Source: Xanthobacteraceae bacterium
GTDB taxonomy: Bacteria > Pseudomonadota > Alphaproteobacteria > Rhizobiales > Xanthobacteraceae
Assembly: GCA_030040825.1 (NCBI GenBank)
Contig: JASHSY010000219.1
Coordinates: forward strand, 1 to 5,736
Reading direction: 5' to 3'
Length of the DNA: 5,736 nucleotides
Made by a program: the position numbers and the translations under genes. Shown one piece after another: positions 1 through 5,362 of this stretch (the first letter of the stretch is position 1; each line of letters opens with the position of its first letter). Under the pieces are notes generated by a model. That model did no database searches. It was not told where the DNA came from and saw only the letters and a list, made by a program, of their open reading frames with translations.

Positions 1-142
1 GTCAATTGCTACACCAGCAGTCGGCGATACGCGAAAGGCCACGCCAGCAATTCGCCCGAAGCTAACGTTCGCTTCCGTCGTAATATCTGTCGTGATGGAT
101 TAACATCGGACGTAACTTATGAGGACATACCGCTCGGCGGGG
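1..142. other. Window edge, no assignable gene
   Basis: The plus-strand frame beginning at base 1 is open through this stretch and on across the antisense of the next gene. Its translation has no motif I recognise and no clear start. The other plus frames stop at about 63 and 109. No convincing hairpin followed by a T-run was seen downstream of the minus-strand gene that ends at 143. The edge of a truncated gene cannot be excluded. Confidence 0.3.
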
Positions 143-430
143 CTATGGTGTCCAGCACCAGTGCCACCCGTTCGGTTCGAACGTGCACCATCTCCCAGTG
201 TAAGGGTTCACGACCGCAGAGCCGGGGTAAGGCCCCGGGATGTAGGCCTCGCCGTAAGGAGCTGGTGCGACCATTACGGGCGGCAGCGGCATCGGAGCGA
301 CGACTGCTTGCGGTTCCACGTACGGTGGGCCGGGATACAAGTACGGTGCTCCAGGATAAACGATTTGCGCGTATGCGCCGGTCACACCGACCAGCGTCAA
401 TGTGGCAACTATTCCTGCTAGCATCTTCAT
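143..430 (-). CDS. Small exported Pro/Tyr/Gly-rich protein with Trp-Cys C-terminal motif
   Basis: This encodes a 95-aa protein of unknown function. The start at 430 is chosen because a very strong Shine-Dalgarno (AGGAGGAGG) lies 7 nt upstream; an upstream start at 460 would put that site inside the coding region. Residues 1-21 are a classical Sec signal peptide: MK, a hydrophobic core, then VTGAYA with cleavage before Gln22. The mature 74-aa chain is rich in Pro, Tyr, Gly and Val, with YPG/PY/PAP-type repeats at about 24-72, so it is probably extended or disordered. The last 15 residues are different: RWCTFEPNGWHWCWTP carries Cys82, Cys92 and four Trp (81, 89, 91, 93), a likely disulfide-closed or surface-binding end. 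I recall similar Trp/Cys endings in bradyrhizobial hypothetical exported proteins. An envelope or periplasmic location is inferred, and no enzymatic motif is visible. The gene stands alone, with about 640 bases between it and its upstream neighbour. Confidence 0.75.
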   Translation of the reverse strand: MKMLAGIVATLTLVGVTGAYAQIVYPGAPYLYPGPPYVEPQAVVAPMPLPPVMVAPAPYGEAYIPGPYPGSAVVNPYTGRWCTFEPNGWHWCWTP

Positions 431-434
431 TGTT

Positions 435-448
435 CCACCTCCTCCTAA
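435..448 (-). promoter_or_regulatory. Very strong Shine-Dalgarno fixing the start of the 95-aa exported protein
   Basis: The minus strand reads TTAGGAGGAGGTGG here, 7 nt or less from the ATG at 430. This extended anti-16S match decides the start in favour of 430 over 460. It suggests efficient translation and therefore possibly an abundant product. Confidence 0.7.
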
Positions 449-1070
449 GTCGCTAACCACTTTTTACCCGGGACATTTCAAAACAACTGAAGTTCCTCTA
501 GCGCTGGTAGTCCCAGACCCTTGGAGAATAGCGTGCTGGGTGTCGTTTCAAAAGAAGCCGGGACGCGCCGTGGGAACCAAATCCGAACGATGGTTGAGGA
601 GGCGTGATTTTAGGGTAACCCTGCGGCAAACCTTGGACCGAAAATGTTCAGAAATGTTGGGATAGCGGAGGCAGCAGGCAGCAGAAACATCAAAGACGGA
701 CCCAAGCGACTGGCGGGGCACGTGAACTAGCAAAGAAATTTGGAATCGACTTCAAAATCTAGCTGGCTTCGGGCGAGACAGATTGTTCGTCATCGCCAAA
801 ACAGCGACCCCGACAATATCGCGAAGCTTATCTCGCCATCGCATCAGGATCGCGATTGCGACGGGAAACGGCAAGATGGCTGGAATTCATCAGCAAATTT
901 ATTGAGGCGAAAACATCAGACTTGATACAGCGCGCCATCCAGCGAAGCCTGGTGCGTGGAGTTCAGGCTGCACTCTCAACAAACTCCAGCACTCAATCGC
1001 CCCTCTCGCGGAGGCGCCTTAGTTGCTCGAACGCGTAGCAATGAGACTGCGCTTTTCCCACGCCAATTCG
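449..1070. other. Long gene-poor gap, one weak small-ORF candidate
   Basis: About 620 bases lie between two minus-strand genes. Several short frames cross this stretch, but all have mixed codon use and none has a recognisable product. The best is plus-strand 856-1038 (60 aa, TTG start). An AGGA lies 6 nt before that TTG, and the N-terminal half looks helical (RRETARWLEFISKFIEAK). In the same frame the sequence stays open back to a TAG at 760-762, so the frame could be the remnant of a longer, broken gene. I do not recognise it in any family. No terminator, insertion-sequence end or tRNA was seen. The 5' region and promoter of the 95-aa gene must lie at the left end, but I could not pick out convincing -35/-10 boxes. 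Confidence 0.3.
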
Positions 1071-1298
1071 CTACCAATAACGGTAGTGATGATGATACCA
1101 GCCCCGATGGGCGTAATAGTGACGATGCCAATAGTACGGGTAGTACCGCCCATGCCAGTAATATGCCGGAATAACATTGCTGGTGCTGGTCGCGGCAACT
1201 GCCGGCGGAAAAGGTGCAATGGGTGCGGCCTTCGACGTACCGCAAATGGCAACGGAAGCAAGTCCGGCGACCGCAATCGCGAATGCTGCTTGTTTCAT
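1071..1298 (-). CDS. Small exported Tyr/His/Trp/Arg-rich protein
   Basis: This encodes a 75-aa protein of unknown function. The ATG at 1298 is chosen over an upstream start at 1433 because a signal peptide begins exactly there and a GGAG site lies 5 nt before it. Residues 1-24 (MKQAAF ... GTSKA) form a Sec signal peptide with probable cleavage after SKA. Cys19 does not sit in a proper lipobox, so a lipoprotein is unlikely. Residues 25-45 are a short Ala/Pro/Ser/Thr linker. Residues 46-75 are extreme: 11 Tyr, 7 His, 4 Trp and 4 Arg in 30 positions, in YYWH-type units. Such tails occur in short rhizobial exported proteins, sometimes loosely annotated as sulfur-globule-like. Metal binding through His, or cross-linking and surface association through Tyr/Trp, is a reasonable guess but unproven. 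No partner gene is adjacent. Confidence 0.7.
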   Translation of the reverse strand: MKQAAFAIAVAGLASVAICGTSKAAPIAPFPPAVAATSTSNVIPAYYWHGRYYPYYWHRHYYAHRGWYHHHYRYW

Positions 1299-1303
1299 CG
1301 GAA

Positions 1304-1320
1304 CTCCGTGGTCCACCTCC
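1304..1320 (-). promoter_or_regulatory. Tandem Shine-Dalgarno-like sites before the Tyr/His-rich gene
   Basis: On the minus strand GGAGGTGG (1320-1313) is followed by GGAG (1307-1304) and, 5 nt later, by the ATG at 1298. The proximal GGAG is correctly spaced and is probably the working site. The stronger distal match is 14 nt from the start and has no start codon placed for it. A similar GGAGGTGGA core precedes the 95-aa gene. Confidence 0.4.
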
Positions 1321-1434
1321 AGCGTTCCTCGTCGCCTACTTACCGCAAGCTGGATGAACCCACTGTGAACGGTAATTCTGCGCCTGTTCGCCGGACAAAA
1401 TCGAACGGTGGCTAAAGGGACGTAATGGATCATT

Positions 1435-1612
1435 CGCTACCGGATCGATCGAGCAGGCGCGGCTGCGGCGGCCGGCGGTGGAGTTGCAATGGTGGTGCCG
1501 GTGCGGGGTGCGCGCAGGTGCGGACGGAGCGGCCGGCGCCGGAGGTTGGGACTGCGCTGTAAAGGCAAGAAAGGCAAGACCATTAACTACGGCGTAACCA
1601 AGCTTCCTTCAT
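1435..1612 (-). pseudogene. Possible decayed Ala/Pro-rich exported protein
   Basis: One minus-strand frame reads GLAFLAFTAQSQ followed by PPAPAAPSAPA, which looks like a signal-peptide core, a cleavage site and an Ala/Pro-rich mature start. That frame has no ATG, GTG or TTG between its upstream stop (TGA, near 1612) and the hydrophobic stretch. In a neighbouring frame an ATG at 1612 begins MKEAWLRRS and stops at once. Joining that ATG to the hydrophobic frame by a one-base loss near 1595 would give MKEAWLR-VVNGLAFLAF, a normal signal peptide. An AGGAAA lies 11 nt upstream. Farther on, Pro/Ala-rich character moves between frames (PPPAAAAAPA appears in another), suggesting more shifts. The 3' end is uncertain. 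The reading rests on composition, which GC-rich sequence can mimic. Confidence 0.28.
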
Positions 1613-1663
1613 TCGCGGTAATCTTTCCTAGCAGCGTTCTCGCCACAATCTGCAGGCGCCTAA

Positions 1664-2062
1664 CTAGCGAAAACCGGGTTTAGCCGTAACGGATATCGGC
1701 TGATCCCGCAGCGACGTCGGCTGATTGTCGAGCTTCAGTCCCGCAAGCTTTTCGTGCTCAATCATTTCAACATAAGCGTGGATGCGGCTTCGGGTCATAG
1801 TCCAGCGTGATGGCAGCAATGGCATAACGCGGCGGGAAAAATAGTCCTGCGCGATGCGCGCATGCGCTTCATCGCCGAGCGCGTCAGCGAGCAAGTGAAA
1901 CGCAAGCTGATTCAGAGTGGGACCTGGGGCCTGAACGGGTTCGTCCTGTGGCGGTCTATCGAAGACCGATCCTGGACCAAACAAGCGTCTTTTGACGCCG
2001 TCGGTTCCATCCCGCACCATCAACGTTCCGTCTAGTCCACGAGAATAATAACGCTCGGTCAT
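1664..2062 (-). CDS. DUF6166-like domain protein
   Basis: This encodes 132 aa with no signal peptide, so the product is cytoplasmic. Residues 4-35 (YYSRGLDGTLMVRD ... FGPGSVFD) resemble the DUF6166 N-terminal strand region. Residues 48-100 resemble its helical core: NQLAFHLLADALGDE, then a helix with DYFSRRVMPLLP, then SRWTMTRSRIHAYVEMIE, matching the family pattern of 'QLA..LL.DALGD...A...Y..F...V...LP...W.(L/M)T...I..(W/Y)'. The FEWGYGGSGP segment I associate with most DUF6166 proteins is absent, and an acidic Pro-rich stretch (PPQDEPVQAPGPT) stands there. Residues 103-132 are a polar tail. The biochemical function of the family is unknown to me. The ATG has a weak AAGAG site about 9 nt upstream. 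Gene A ends 156 nt upstream on the same strand, so co-transcription is possible but unproven. The assignment is from memory of the family. Confidence 0.6.
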   Translation of the reverse strand: MTERYYSRGLDGTLMVRDGTDGVKRRLFGPGSVFDRPPQDEPVQAPGPTLNQLAFHLLADALGDEAHARIAQDYFSRRVMPLLPSRWTMTRSRIHAYVEMIEHEKLAGLKLDNQPTSLRDQPISVTAKPGFR

Positions 2063-2129
2063 CGAAAGCTCTTGGCAAAGGCCAGCACATGGTGCCGCGC
2101 TTTCGCCAATTGCGCATCATTAGCTCATT

Positions 2130-2152
2130 AATTTTCCACTGCAATTTTCCAC
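2130..2152. repeat. 10-bp direct repeat AATTTTCCAC, 3-nt spacer
   Basis: AATTTTCCAC occurs at 2130-2139 and again at 2143-2152, a 13-base period. It lies 68-90 bases upstream of the DUF6166-like gene start, in the gap after gene A. Its position and AT-rich make-up against the GC-rich surroundings fit a regulator-binding site, but a chance micro-duplication is equally possible. Confidence 0.4.
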
Positions 2153-2218
2153 GGACGGAAAGCCATCGGCGGAGCCGAATAACCCGGTCAACAAGTGGTC
2201 ATGCTGTGCGAAATATCA

Positions 2219-3436
2219 TCAAAGTTTCCGGCACTCGGTATAAACCGGCGCATTGAGCGTCTCGGTGCGCTCTAAGCAATGCGCGGTATCGGCTGTCCGG
2301 CCATCGACCGTGAAATCGTAACCGACCCCCTTGAGGACTAAGGCGTATCGCCCGGCCGGAAACGTGAAGTTGGCGGCGTCTGGGTGAATCAGCACCATCT
2401 CAGGATTGTCGGCAAACGGCCCCACTCGCATCTGGTAATCTTTGCTGCGAATGACCCAGGATTGGTCGATGCCTGCCGTCTTGGCATGCCCACCGGGATC
2501 GAAGCTCAACACACGGGTCACTCGAGCGATAATACGCGCCGAAACGCGGTCAGGCGCGCTATTGGCAAAATCCCGACGGAATACAATAAATTCAACCCGG
2601 CCGTTCGGCAAATGGGTCCGGCTCGGCGTTGAAAACGTGGCCGATATCGCGACGCGAGGATCTGGCACCTTAAGCTGCAGTTGTTCAAGTTCGGCCAAAC
2701 GGCCGTTGATCACCGCATACACCCCGTACTCCGAAGGAACAGGGATGCCCCCCACCGCCCGAGCGACCTCTTTCGGCTTCTCATTCAATCGTTTTTCGTC
2801 CGTGAGGTTTCGGGTGCCATCGCTCGTCGCGGCGGTCTGCGTTAGGTTTGTGATCAACTTGCTCGGAACCAACCGATTCACGAGCGTTCGGGTGTCTATT
2901 GTTGCGTAAATTACCACGCCCAAAGCGACAGCAAAAATCAACTCCGTGTTTCGCCAAAACTTTGATCGCAAATGCTTGCCGAGAAATGCGTGCGCCAAGC
3001 GATCGTCTGCTACGGCTGGCAAAGCTGATGTGCGATAGTGACGGGCCAGAAGTGATTGGGCACGAATGGCTTCATCGCCAAACCGATTGGTTCCTGACCA
3101 ACCCAATGTTTGAAGTGATGACCCGTCGGCCCGCGCTCCGTTGGCCGCATCTGACAACGCTAAACGGGATGGGGCGCGCAATGCGGGGCGTTTGAAGTCC
3201 GCTTCGATCTGGTCGATCGCCGTCTCCAGCCCTTGAACTTTCTCATTGATTTCGGACCATGCTCCTTCGAGAAACCGGGGATACAATTCCTTTCTCAGTT
3301 TGGCCCGTGCAAACTCGTAAATGAACATGCGAAGCTGAGCATGATCTTCACTGACGTTGGCAACCATGCGCGCCAAAGCCGCGTAATGGTCCTGTTCTGT
3401 TACTGAGCTCTTTGGGCGATAGATCGGCGGGTTCAT
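2219..3436 (-). CDS. Single-pass membrane protein A with C-terminal extracytoplasmic domain, paralogue of B
   Basis: This encodes a 405-aa protein of unknown function. Residues 15-85 are a helical, charged region (QDHYAALARMV, LRMFIYEFARAKLRKE, LETAIDQIEADFKR). Residues 86-155 are a low-conservation linker. One transmembrane helix lies at about 165-181 (ELIFAVALGVVIYATI). Lys/Arg lie just before it (GKHLRSKFWR), so the N-terminus is predicted in the cytoplasm and the rest outside. Residues 235-378 form the conserved domain, with landmarks YGVYAVINGRLAELE, FIVFRRD, SWVIRSKDYQMRVGP, NPEM and FPAGRYALVLKGVGYDF. The tail (379-405) carries Cys387 and Cys402, a possible disulfide. I recall this C-terminal block from several bradyrhizobial hypothetical proteins but know no function. 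The ATG at 3436 lacks a clear Shine-Dalgarno; it is supported by the matching start deduced for B. The domain looks beta-rich and binding-like; that is inference. Confidence 0.8.
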   Translation of the reverse strand: MNPPIYRPKSSVTEQDHYAALARMVANVSEDHAQLRMFIYEFARAKLRKELYPRFLEGAWSEINEKVQGLETAIDQIEADFKRPALRAPSRLALSDAANGARADGSSLQTLGWSGTNRFGDEAIRAQSLLARHYRTSALPAVADDRLAHAFLGKHLRSKFWRNTELIFAVALGVVIYATIDTRTLVNRLVPSKLITNLTQTAATSDGTRNLTDEKRLNEKPKEVARAVGGIPVPSEYGVYAVINGRLAELEQLQLKVPDPRVAISATFSTPSRTHLPNGRVEFIVFRRDFANSAPDRVSARIIARVTRVLSFDPGGHAKTAGIDQSWVIRSKDYQMRVGPFADNPEMVLIHPDAANFTFPAGRYALVLKGVGYDFTVDGRTADTAHCLERTETLNAPVYTECRKL

Positions 3437-3768
3437 AGGCTACCCAGCATTCCCTATGAGGTCCTCGCGCCCGGCCCGGGGCAGACAGTTTACCCCGCTT
3501 CGCCCTCTCGCGTGAAAACGATTCAGATCCAAAAGCCTTTAGATCCCTTGTGCGACGCCGACCCCGAGGCGCCCGCTTCACGGCGCGGCATGGATTCCCG
3601 AGCGTCGCGCTGCAATTTCCCCGTTTCGTGCAGCACTATCGAGGTGTAATTTAGGCCAAGTCGAACGCACGTGGCAATCTCGGAGGCGATGCGCCGCACC
3701 TAGATAACCAATCGAGCCACCGTCCTTCAGGTAAGGATCTTTACTGCTAAATCACGGGTTTCGGGGCG
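3437..3768. other. Intergenic region between gene A and the 87-aa exported protein, no supported gene
   Basis: These 332 bases should contain the promoter and leader of gene A and the 3' end of the minus-strand gene ending at 3769. A 58-aa minus-strand frame (GTG at 3699 to TGA at 3523) follows directly on a stop codon and has no Shine-Dalgarno. A 77-aa minus frame overlaps the start of gene A out of phase. I regard both as chance frames. No terminator-type hairpin with a T-run and no clear promoter boxes were found. Confidence 0.35.
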
Positions 3769-4032
3769 TTATTTGCAGTTCTTCTGGAGAGCGTTATAGA
3801 GGTTAACGCCCAGCGCGTTGGTCCCAGCCCCGATAATCATGCCCGCGCTCAGCATGACACTCGATGATGCGTTCTCGATTTTCACTGGCCTTAAGACCTT
3901 CCAGTTGCCATCAGGCAGCTTCTGGAACGAGGAGCATGGAGCCTTGCCGTTTTGCGCTTGCGCAATCGCTGGAGCTGTCGCCCACGCTGCAAAACACACA
4001 AGAACTAATGAGGGTCCGAGATATTTGATCAT
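3769..4032 (-). CDS. Small exported two-cysteine protein
   Basis: This encodes an 87-aa protein of unknown function. The ATG at 4032 is chosen over a TTG at 4047 because it gives a normal signal-peptide n-region (MIKY). Residues 1-24 are a Sec signal peptide ending APAIA, with cleavage before Gln25 (or after AQA26). The mature part holds PCSSFQKLPDGNWKVLRPV (32-50), a pattern I recall from small exported proteins of rhizobia in which a Cys, a DG(N/S)W turn and a 'RPV.I' strand are followed by a Gly-rich stretch and a terminal Cys. Here these are Cys33, Trp44, the segment SAGMIIGAGTNALGVNL (62-78) and Cys86. The two mature Cys probably form a disulfide joining the ends. The location is predicted periplasmic or secreted. 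A plausible sigma70-type promoter lies just upstream, so this gene is probably transcribed alone. The Shine-Dalgarno is weak. Confidence 0.7.
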   Translation of the reverse strand: MIKYLGPSLVLVCFAAWATAPAIAQAQNGKAPCSSFQKLPDGNWKVLRPVKIENASSSVMLSAGMIIGAGTNALGVNLYNALQKNCK

Positions 4033-4058
4033 GGCCGCGCCCAGCAATTAATCAGCAT

Positions 4059-4087
4059 ATGCTACGGGCGGGCTTAACAAACCGCAA
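4059..4087 (-). promoter_or_regulatory. Candidate sigma70-type promoter of the 87-aa exported protein
   Basis: The minus strand has TTGCGG (4087-4082), a 17-nt spacer, then TAGCAT (4064-4059). Each box matches four of six consensus bases. The predicted transcript start is about 20 nt before the ATG at 4032. Spacing and position are good, but the boxes are only moderate, so this is a candidate. Confidence 0.4.
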
Positions 4088-4099
4088 GTCCGCCCCCGG

Positions 4100-4121
4100 G
4101 TGGCACCTTTGCCGGCGCCAC
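4100..4121. repeat. Inverted repeat (8-bp arms, 6-nt loop) upstream of the candidate promoter
   Basis: GTGGCACC (4100-4107) and GGCGCCAC (4114-4121) pair with one imperfect position, which is a G-U wobble in a minus-strand transcript. The repeat sits 13 bases beyond the -35 box of the candidate promoter, in the gap between two divergent genes. No T-run follows it on either strand, so a terminator is unlikely. A regulator-binding palindrome serving one or both genes is possible. Confidence 0.35.
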
Positions 4122-4279
4122 GTCGGCTAATATCCAGGCATTGCCAGAAGGAGATGCAAAGTCGGCTCTTGGCCGATTGGCTGCGGCTGTCCTCTTGCCG
4201 CCGCGTCACAGCCGGCAGCCGTAATCATAAGGCGGCGGCGTTCTAGCTCTAGCTCCGCCTCGGTATAGCCAAGCTGCAA

Positions 4280-5362
4280 TTGCAGGGGAGCGACAAGTCT
4301 CGACTTGCAACGGACCATGGACGGCAGGAATATTTACGGCCAAGTGCGAGAGCGGGACCAAACCGTTTGCTGCAACAGGATTACTATTTTGCTCTTGTCC
4401 GCGTCGTTATGGCGTCTGCGCGAAACAACCCGGAATTGCGCAGGACGATCTATGATCTCGCGCGGCAGAAACTGCGCGGCCAAGTCAGTCGGGAAATAAG
4501 CGAGTCTGACGACCCGGACGGATCAGAGCGCCTTCAGGCATTGGAGAGGGCCATCGAGCAGATTGAGACTGACCTTAAACGGGGCACCTTGGCACAAAGC
4601 CATTTCTTGGACGGCGACCGCATCCCCCTGCGTCCTGGAACAATCGAAATCATTTCGCCTTCACAGTTTGACGGTCCGCCCTACCAACTGGAATCCGCGT
4701 CGCCGTCGCACCGGCTAAGGCCGCGGCCGCTCGGATTCCGTTTAATGTTGTTAATGTTGCTTTTTGTCGGCGTCGCGATTTCAGCCGGTGTTACCTATTT
4801 CGCGTTCCAACGCGAAGCCCGCGATGCTCGCGGTCTCGACACCAAGATACCAACTAATAGTGATAGCCGCGAAACGGCAAGCGATCCGCCTAGCTTACCG
4901 ACCCCTAGCACATACGGGGTTTATGCGCTTTCTAACGGCCGCCTCGCTGAGCTTGAACCTTTACCGGTCAGAGTACCAAATGGCCGTCTCGCCGTATCGG
5001 CACCGATCGCGACCCAAAGTACCACCAAGCTCGCGACCGGCCGGGCGCAATTCATTGTATTCAAGCGGGATTTGATCAATAGCGTTCCTGAAAACGTTGT
5101 CGTACGGGAAATTACGCACCTCTACGAGGGATCGGCTCACGGCAGCAAAGAGGCAACAACAAGCAAGACCATCGTCGGCGATGCATGGGCGATTCGCGGC
5201 GTTTCATATGAAATGCGGGTTGCTCCAGTCAGCGGCAATCCTGCCATGATCGTTATCCGTGCTGCCGACGCGGGCTTTTCATTTCCTGCCGGCCGGTACG
5301 CTCTCGTGCTGAAGGGCGTGGCTTATGATTTCAGCGTCGAGCCTGATCTGAAACGGCCCTGA
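4280..5362 (+). CDS. Single-pass membrane protein B, paralogue of A, apparent 5' frameshift
   Basis: As an open frame from TTG 4280 this gives 360 aa of unknown function. It has the same design as protein A. A helical N-region (33-105) has QQDYYFALVRVV, LRRTIYDLARQKLR and LERAIEQIETDLKR. One transmembrane helix lies at about 153-176, after a basic stretch (SHRLRPRPLGFR), so N-in is predicted. The C-terminal domain (211-353) has YGVYALSNGRLAELE, FIVFKRD, WAIRGVSYEMRVAP, NPAM and FPAGRYALVLKGVAYDF. It stops at EPDLKRP and lacks the two-Cys tail of A. The start is doubtful. ATG 4317, one frame away, encodes MDGRNIY; a missing base near 4336 would continue it as RPS in the present frame, matching MNPPIYRP in A. 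If the loss is real, translation must begin elsewhere: TTG 4280, or ATG 4409, which would cut into the conserved helix. No start has a clear Shine-Dalgarno. A weak TATAGC box (4264-4269) would suit a start at 4317. Confidence 0.75.
   Translation: MQGSDKSRLATDHGRQEYLRPSARAGPNRLLQQDYYFALVRVVMASARNNPELRRTIYDLARQKLRGQVSREISESDDPDGSERLQALERAIEQIETDLKRGTLAQSHFLDGDRIPLRPGTIEIISPSQFDGPPYQLESASPSHRLRPRPLGFRLMLLMLLFVGVAISAGVTYFAFQREARDARGLDTKIPTNSDSRETASDPPSLPTPSTYGVYALSNGRLAELEPLPVRVPNGRLAVSAPIATQSTTKLATGRAQFIVFKRDLINSVPENVVVREITHLYEGSAHGSKEATTSKTIVGDAWAIRGVSYEMRVAPVSGNPAMIVIRAADAGFSFPAGRYALVLKGVAYDFSVEPDLKRP
4742..4759 (+). repeat. Tandem 9-bp duplication TTAATGTTG inside the transmembrane codons of B
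   Basis: TTAATGTTG occurs twice head-to-tail (4742-4750 and 4751-4759), in frame, encoding Leu-Met-Leu twice in the transmembrane helix. A in-frame slippage duplication would lengthen the helix by three residues without disrupting it. Confidence 0.5.

Noticed and set aside
170..185. GGTTCGAAC, resembling a tRNA T-loop
   Set aside because: It lies within the coding region of the 95-aa protein, with no acceptor stem, anticodon arm or D-arm around it.
145..456. Plus-strand frames of about 100 aa opposite the 95-aa exported protein
   Set aside because: They are antisense to a gene with a clear signal peptide and very strong Shine-Dalgarno. They are Arg/Ser-rich and have no motif.
490..590. GGAAC motifs as general-stress (EcfG-type) -35 boxes on either strand
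   Set aside because: No CGTT-type -10 element was found at the required 16-17 base spacing for any of them.
1023..1415. 130-aa plus-strand frame
   Set aside because: It lies antisense to the Tyr/His-rich exported protein and has a random Asn/Arg/Gly-rich composition.
2165..2182. TCGGC-GGA-GCCGA hairpin as a terminator after gene A
   Set aside because: The stem is only 5 bp and is not followed by a T-run on the minus strand.
2442..3195. Plus-strand frames inside gene A
   Set aside because: They are antisense shadows of gene A, which is supported by its paralogue along its full length.
3523..3699. 58-aa minus-strand frame starting GTG
   Set aside because: It starts directly after a stop codon, has no ribosome binding site, and its C-terminal half is low-complexity Gly/Ser/Arg.
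4101..4113. TGGCACCTTTGCC as a sigma54 promoter
   Set aside because: The GG and GC dinucleotides are not at the required -24/-12 spacing. The sequence is better explained as one arm and loop of the inverted repeat.
4127..4318. 63-aa minus-strand frame in the divergent gap (YTEAELELERRR region)
   Set aside because: It overlaps the start of gene B, has no Shine-Dalgarno or recognised motif, and occupies the only space for the divergent promoters. It could be a remnant, but there is no positive evidence.
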